64,000 nt of DNA from Siphlonurus alternatus (taxonomy: Eukaryota > Arthropoda > Insecta > Ephemeroptera > Siphlonuridae): contig OX463786.1 of assembly GCA_949825025.1 (NCBI GenBank), positions 10,592,387-10,656,386 on the forward strand, given 5' to 3'. The translations under genes and the position numbers were made by a program. The notes beneath the pieces were generated by a model. That model was not told the origin of the DNA. It searched no databases and saw nothing but the letters and a program-made list of their open reading frames with translations. How positions within the stretch are numbered: position 1 is the first letter of the stretch; each line of letters starts with the position of its first letter. Positions 59,594-64,000 of this stretch are shown here, in pieces.

Positions 59594-61618
59594 ACCTTAT
59601 CATGGGTAAAAAAAAATCCTCATCTTGTAACAGAAAGTCAAAATTTGAGATTATTGTGTAAGGAAGTAAAAAAAAGTCCACCACTTGATAATTATTATAA
59701 AGAGAAGGTAAAAAGTCATAGATTGAACATCATAAAGGCTAGAATAACTGATAATGATGACTATATTAAAATGTCAACTAATAAAATTAAAGCTTTATGG
59801 GAAATAATTAGGCGTGATTGCAATTTAAAAGCTCCTAAGAATTTATTTACCAAGGAACTTTTTATTGATAATGTGAATGTTACTGATCCCTTTGAGATAA
59901 GTAACGAATTTAATAATTATTTTATTAATACAGTCGAGAATATGATAATAAAAAAGTACCCGCAGCCAAGTCATGAATTTATAATACCTATTAATAGTAA
60001 CATAAATATTCTAAATAGAAGTCATTTTAGCTTTCAGCAAGTCAATTCTGAATACATTCTTAAAATAATTAAATCACTACCTAATATATATAAAAAAGCA
60101 GCGGGACCTGACGAAGTACCTTACACGGTATTAAAATATTGTGCTGAAGTTTTATGTGTACCTCTTACATCATTAATAAATCATTCTATTAATGATGCTT
60201 TATTTCCCTTGATATTAAAAGAATCTGTAGTTTATCCGCTAATGAAAGATAAGAAAGGTGAATTTAATTTATTAAATAATCATAGAGCTATTTCATCGTC
60301 ATCTGTGTTTGGTAAAGTTTTTGAAAAAGTTTTAGACGATCAAATAATGGATTATAGAATTGAAAATAAATTAATTTCAAATTGCGAACATGGATTCTTA
60401 AAAAATAAATCTACTACAACTGCGACTTACGCACTATTGAATCCAATATATAAAAATTTGGATTAAAAAAAATTGAGTATAGCTATATTTTTTGATCTAT
60501 CAAAGGCTTTCGATAGCGTTGATAAAAATATTTTACTTACTAAATTATTGACTCTCGGTTGTGACACAAATAGCTTAACTCTTTTGCAGTCATATCTTTC
60601 TGACCGAACTCAATACGTTAAACTTGACTGCAAATCCACGACCCAACATATTTCGTTAGGGGTGCCTCAGGGTGGAAAATTTTCTCCTACCCTATTTAGT
60701 GTTGGGACAAATGATCTGTCTGAAAAAGTAACTTTTGCTGACATTATAAAATTTGCAGATGATATAACTGCGATAGTATCAGCTGATAATGAAAAAGAGT
60801 TGATTTATAAAGCTAATATAGTGGTACAAAATATTAAATTTCTTGGTATTAATATTCATGAATCATTAGATTGGAGTATTCATATTGATGAAGTTTGTAA
60901 AAAAATTAATCAAGCTAATTTTGCTCTTTATTTAATAAGAGATTACGTTTCTCAAGATACGTTACTTTCAATATATTATGCATATGTCTATTCTCACTTA
61001 GCATATGGCATAATTTTTTGGGTAGTTATCCAAACCATTTAAACAGGCTATTCGTATTACAGAAACGAGCTCTTAGAACTATTTTACGCTTTAAGAAGCA
61101 TGATTCATGTGTTGGACATTTCAAAAAGCTTAAAATGTTAACATTGCCTAGTATGTATATTTTAAACTGTGCTATGTTTAAAAAGAAATATCCTGACCTG
61201 TATATACATAATAGTGAATTACATTCTTATAATACCAGAAATAAAAATAAAATTGTTTCTGAAGCTCACGCTTCAAGTTTATTAGAAAAAAGTTCTGCTT
61301 ATCAGACAGCCAAAATCTATGACTTTTTACCATTAAGTTTGAGGGAAATTGATAGTGAAAAACTGTTTAAAAACAAATTGAAAAACATTCTTATTCATAG
61401 TGAAATTTATTCTGTGAAGTTGTATTTTAGTAATAAGATGCCTGAAAATATTTTATCCAGTGTTATTTTGTAGATTTAATTTATTAGGAAGTGCTATTGT
61501 TGGTTATTTGTGTTTATGTATTATTGTCTTGTTGTAACTGTTTTTTTTTTGTTAAAATGACGTAACCCATGTTGTACTTGTATAACCAGTGGTTAAATAA
61601 AAGAATTGAATTGAATTA
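59594..61618 (+). mobile_element. Defective LINE: RT domain with stop codon, frameshift and internal loss
   Basis: Non-LTR retrotransposon body of the jockey/CR1-like group, without endonuclease. The first frame (from 59594 to a TAA at 60464-60466) carries KAAGPDEVP, NHRAISSSSVFGKVFEKVL and CEHGFLKNKST, all RT N-terminal motifs. The same frame continues after the stop with motif A (FFDLSKAFDSVD), motif B as GVPQGGKFSP instead of the usual GVPQGSxLGP, and motif C (FADD). Between FADD and KFLGI only about 25 residues remain where some 60-80 are usual, so an internal deletion near 60835 is likely. The thumb region (LDWSIHIDEVCKKI ... YSHLAYGIIFW) shifts frame at about 61018-61022, in a G run one base short, and continues to 61473. 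The 3' UTR ends in repeated GAATT units, with AATAAA-like AAATAAAAG before them. It is dead as an autonomous element. Confidence 0.9.
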
Positions 61619-61936
61619 ACTTACCTAAGAATTTCTTTGAATGGTGACGTTACAAAGTATGAATTAAATTACTATTTTATCCAATCTTATTTTAAATTTT
61701 TGAAAGAAATTTATAAATTACGTTGTTTCCAAATATATTACAAATATAGTACACAACATATCCATTAAAATGCATAAGAAATGATATACTTTGATACGGG
61801 ATGGGGGGAGGGGAGTTCTTGTTACATATAAACTGAAAAAAACATTTTTATTATTCCCAAATCCTGTATATGAAGTGTACTTAGTAAGCATGTCAAGTAC
61901 AGTACTGTACATAAAGTACCATAATGTTGAGTGCAT

Positions 61937-61939
<3 letters not shown>

Positions 61940-62008
<69 letters not shown>
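61940..62008. repeat. (CT)n microsatellite
   Basis: About 69 bp of CT units followed by a C-rich run. Confidence 0.97.
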
Positions 62009-62010
<2 letters not shown>

Positions 62011-62439
62011 CCTGCCTCCCTTACTCATTGTCACTTTTTTTATATGAAGATGTTTTTATTTATATTTTTTAAAGTTGAGCATCTCATTTATAACGTTGTA
62101 CAAACTTTACGAAATAAATTTTATATAAAATATTGTATATTTTAATAATAAATTTAGATTGTCCACAAGTAAAAAAAAGTTTTTAGATGAACAGATTTTA
62201 TATAGAAGTAAAGAAATATAATATATTTTTTTTGTTCCCTGAAGCATTCAAGATATTTGAAAAGGTGAAAATGTTGGTATATATTGATTGAAAGAAGAAG
62301 AAAGCATCAACACATCATCCCAAACAACCACCAGGAATATGAAGAGAATTCCAGATATACCTCAACAAATATATAGTCAGACAGATTTAAAGTCCACTCT
62401 TATATATAATACAGTATGCTTGATTCTTATTTCCATCTA

Positions 62440-62620
62440 AACCCCTTTTGTAGGGTACTGGTCACAAGTAAAATACTTTAATTTCTTGTCTCTTCATGCG
62501 AGCACAATATCATTGCTTAGGATTTTGATTTATACTTCCATGGCCTAGCCTAGTTGAGACTGAGGGAAATATGGAAACCTCAGTCATGACAGTCGTCAGC
62601 TGCATGATTGACGATTCCAT
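62440..62620 (-). mobile_element. tRNA-headed SINE, decayed 3' part
   Basis: Recognisable pieces on the minus strand are TGACTGAGGTTTCCATATTT with CCCTCAGTC, CCATGG and TGACCAGTACCCTACAAAAG. The order matches the family; the 5' half is missing. Confidence 0.6.
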
Positions 62621-62622
62621 AC

Positions 62623-62728
62623 ATTACGTTCACATGACGGTGTTTAATACGGAATCATTGACGACTCATAAGAATAATATTGTCCATAAAAAATGGATTG
62701 TATTAAACACTGCCATGTGAACGTAGCA
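62623..62728. mobile_element. 110-bp foldback 'CACTACGTTTACATGACGG', decayed copy
   Basis: ATTACGTTCACATGACGGTG ... CACTGCCATGTGAACGTAG, with the centre ACTCATAAGAATAATATTG. It lies immediately right of a decayed SINE. Confidence 0.85.
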
Positions 62729-62789
62729 CTAAAGTTCAATTAATATTTATTACACCATACAAGAAGTACCTAACTGGCATATTTGTTTT

Positions 62790-63123
62790 AATGGACAACA
62801 TGCATGACAATTTTTTGTTGCAGAAATGAATAGAGAGCACTAAATTATGCTACTCTGAATTTTTTCAGATTTTTTTGAAACCCACAACTATATTTTTAAA
62901 TAATTATTGAAAGTGTGGCCACGCCCCCTGAAGGCGTCAATAGGCGTCCAGTCTCTATCCTTTTTATTAAGTATTCAGGGGTGCCAACTTAACTTACAGA
63001 ACTTTCAATAATTATTTAAAAATAGTTCCGGGGCTAAAAAAAAAACTGAAAAAATTCAGAGTAGCATAATTTGGTGCCCTCTATTCATTTCTGCAATAAA
63101 AAATTTCATGTATGTTGTCCATT
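62790..63123. mobile_element. 320-bp foldback family, 'GGACAAC' arm type, copy 7
   Basis: Outer arms AATGGACAACATGCATGACA / CATGTATGTTGTCCATT; core with GTGGCCACGCCCCCTGAAGG, related to the 10251 copy but in the opposite orientation of its off-centre core. Confidence 0.9.
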
Positions 63124-64000
63124 TCAGTATTATTTATCAGTTTTACCTGGATGTCTACTATCTGACAATACTTTGATCGTGGTTGCTGAGAAAGGATCAC
63201 AGAAGCCAGTAGATCACATTGCTTGAAGTTTTCTCGCCTCAAGGCTATATTTACTCTTTTTCCAGGTGTCGAGATAAATATACTGTAATATACTGAGATA
63301 ACCATGGCAACCACTTACTTAAATAACAGTCCAGCAAAAGAATATTAATTATAAAATAATTTATTGGGTTAAAAATACATAATTTGGAGAAGAAAAAAAT
63401 ACAATACGTTCACAACACCCAATTGGTGAATATAAAAAGCACAACATGTGTACATTTACCCATAAGTAATAATTAATAATGAATTTTTACTGAAATATTA
63501 TCACAGCTATAATTTCAAGAACATTCAAAATAAATATAAATTTGTTTCATGTCTTTTATTCATCATCAGATGCAACATTTAAGATAAATTCAGATGTAAG
63601 AAAATTAAGGATAAAATACTTGTAATTTTGTCTCCGTTATAATCCTGTAGCAAGTTTAAAATTAGATATAACCAGGTAAAAAAAAAAAAGTCAAATGTTA
63701 AATTTGGACGTATTAAAAATGATTTGAGAGGGATTTTTTTTTAATTATTGGATTATTATATGAAATTTATCATATAATAATATTTTCAATAATATTGTAG
63801 ATTTTTAAATATTGATATGCATAATTTTATAATTCATATTACTTTACTTTAATAAAAAAAATGTAGAACACTTGTTCGTAAAAATTATTATATAGGGAGT
63901 TTCAATGTTTTCCACAGATAATTTTTATGCAAATATCAAGATTTGACTTAAAATCGACTATGGCTATGGAGAGATCTACAATGTAGCTATAATATCGGTT

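Larger units (their letters stand above)
61619..64000. other. AT-rich DNA right of the LINE, no gene recognised
   Basis: Holds a (CT)n array (61940-62008), a decayed tRNA-headed SINE (62440-62620), a foldback of the 110-bp family (62623-62728) and one of the 320-bp family (62790-63123). From 63124 to 64000 nothing is supported. The minus-strand frame across 63081-63314 starts inside the foldback, and its one donor-like site (CAG|GTAAAA at 63141-63147) lacks a good matching acceptor. Confidence 0.5.

Noticed and set aside
63081..63314. Minus-strand frame with a CAG|GTAAAA donor-like site
   Set aside because: One end lies in a foldback element, no family is recognisable, and no good acceptor fits. 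A plus-strand acceptor-like TTTACTCTTTTTCCAG exists at the same place, but no exon follows it.

Overview
The window is eukaryotic, AT-rich, intron- and repeat-dominated genomic DNA. The only convincing host gene is the 5' part of a nicotinic acetylcholine receptor (nAChR) subunit gene on the minus strand. Four coding exons are visible: 22028-22073 (start codon and signal peptide), 9766-9914, 8152-8306 and 2649-2832 (Cys-loop). All have GT/AG borders and compatible phases, and together they encode 178 residues. The exons for loop C, the four membrane helices and the C-terminus must lie to the left, outside the window. The local wording (ILYNNADSQY, WLSHGIYRSSC, KWASWTYDGYQ) looks most like molluscan nAChRs as I remember them, so a mollusc, or at least a lophotrochozoan, is my best guess. 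I could not search a database.

Layout: 1-22078 is the nAChR gene with large introns. The ATG exon has a strong upstream acceptor, so at least one 5' UTR exon lies at higher coordinates. The one CpG-rich patch in the window, about 56340-56540, is a possible but unproven first exon or promoter. From 22079 to 64000 I see no other convincing protein-coding host gene. That part holds transposable elements, microsatellites and featureless AT-rich DNA.

Mobile elements: (1) SINEs with a 5S-rRNA-like head in two subfamilies, and SINEs with a tRNA-like head; the two classes share a common central domain. (2) Two 5'-truncated LINE bodies (23948-24740 and about 59594-61618), plus a minus-strand fragment at 36577 with the same 3' end as the second. 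(3) Many short palindromic (foldback/MITE) elements in at least ten families. These include a seven-copy family of about 320 bp with exchangeable outer arms, a TTAA-flanked pair of 418-419 bp, a five-copy 100-110 bp family, a five-copy family of about 125 bp, and two small hAT-like elements. One hAT-like element is nested in a foldback with an 8-bp target duplication. (4) A repeat of about 260-290 bp in five copies, one carrying a nested foldback.

Microsatellites: ten long (CT/GA)n arrays, up to about 135 bp, several (AT)n tracts, and an (ATT)n LINE tail.

No new multigene system is evident. The most interesting material is the architecture of the foldback elements and SINEs, and a SINE-domain remnant directly upstream of an nAChR splice acceptor.
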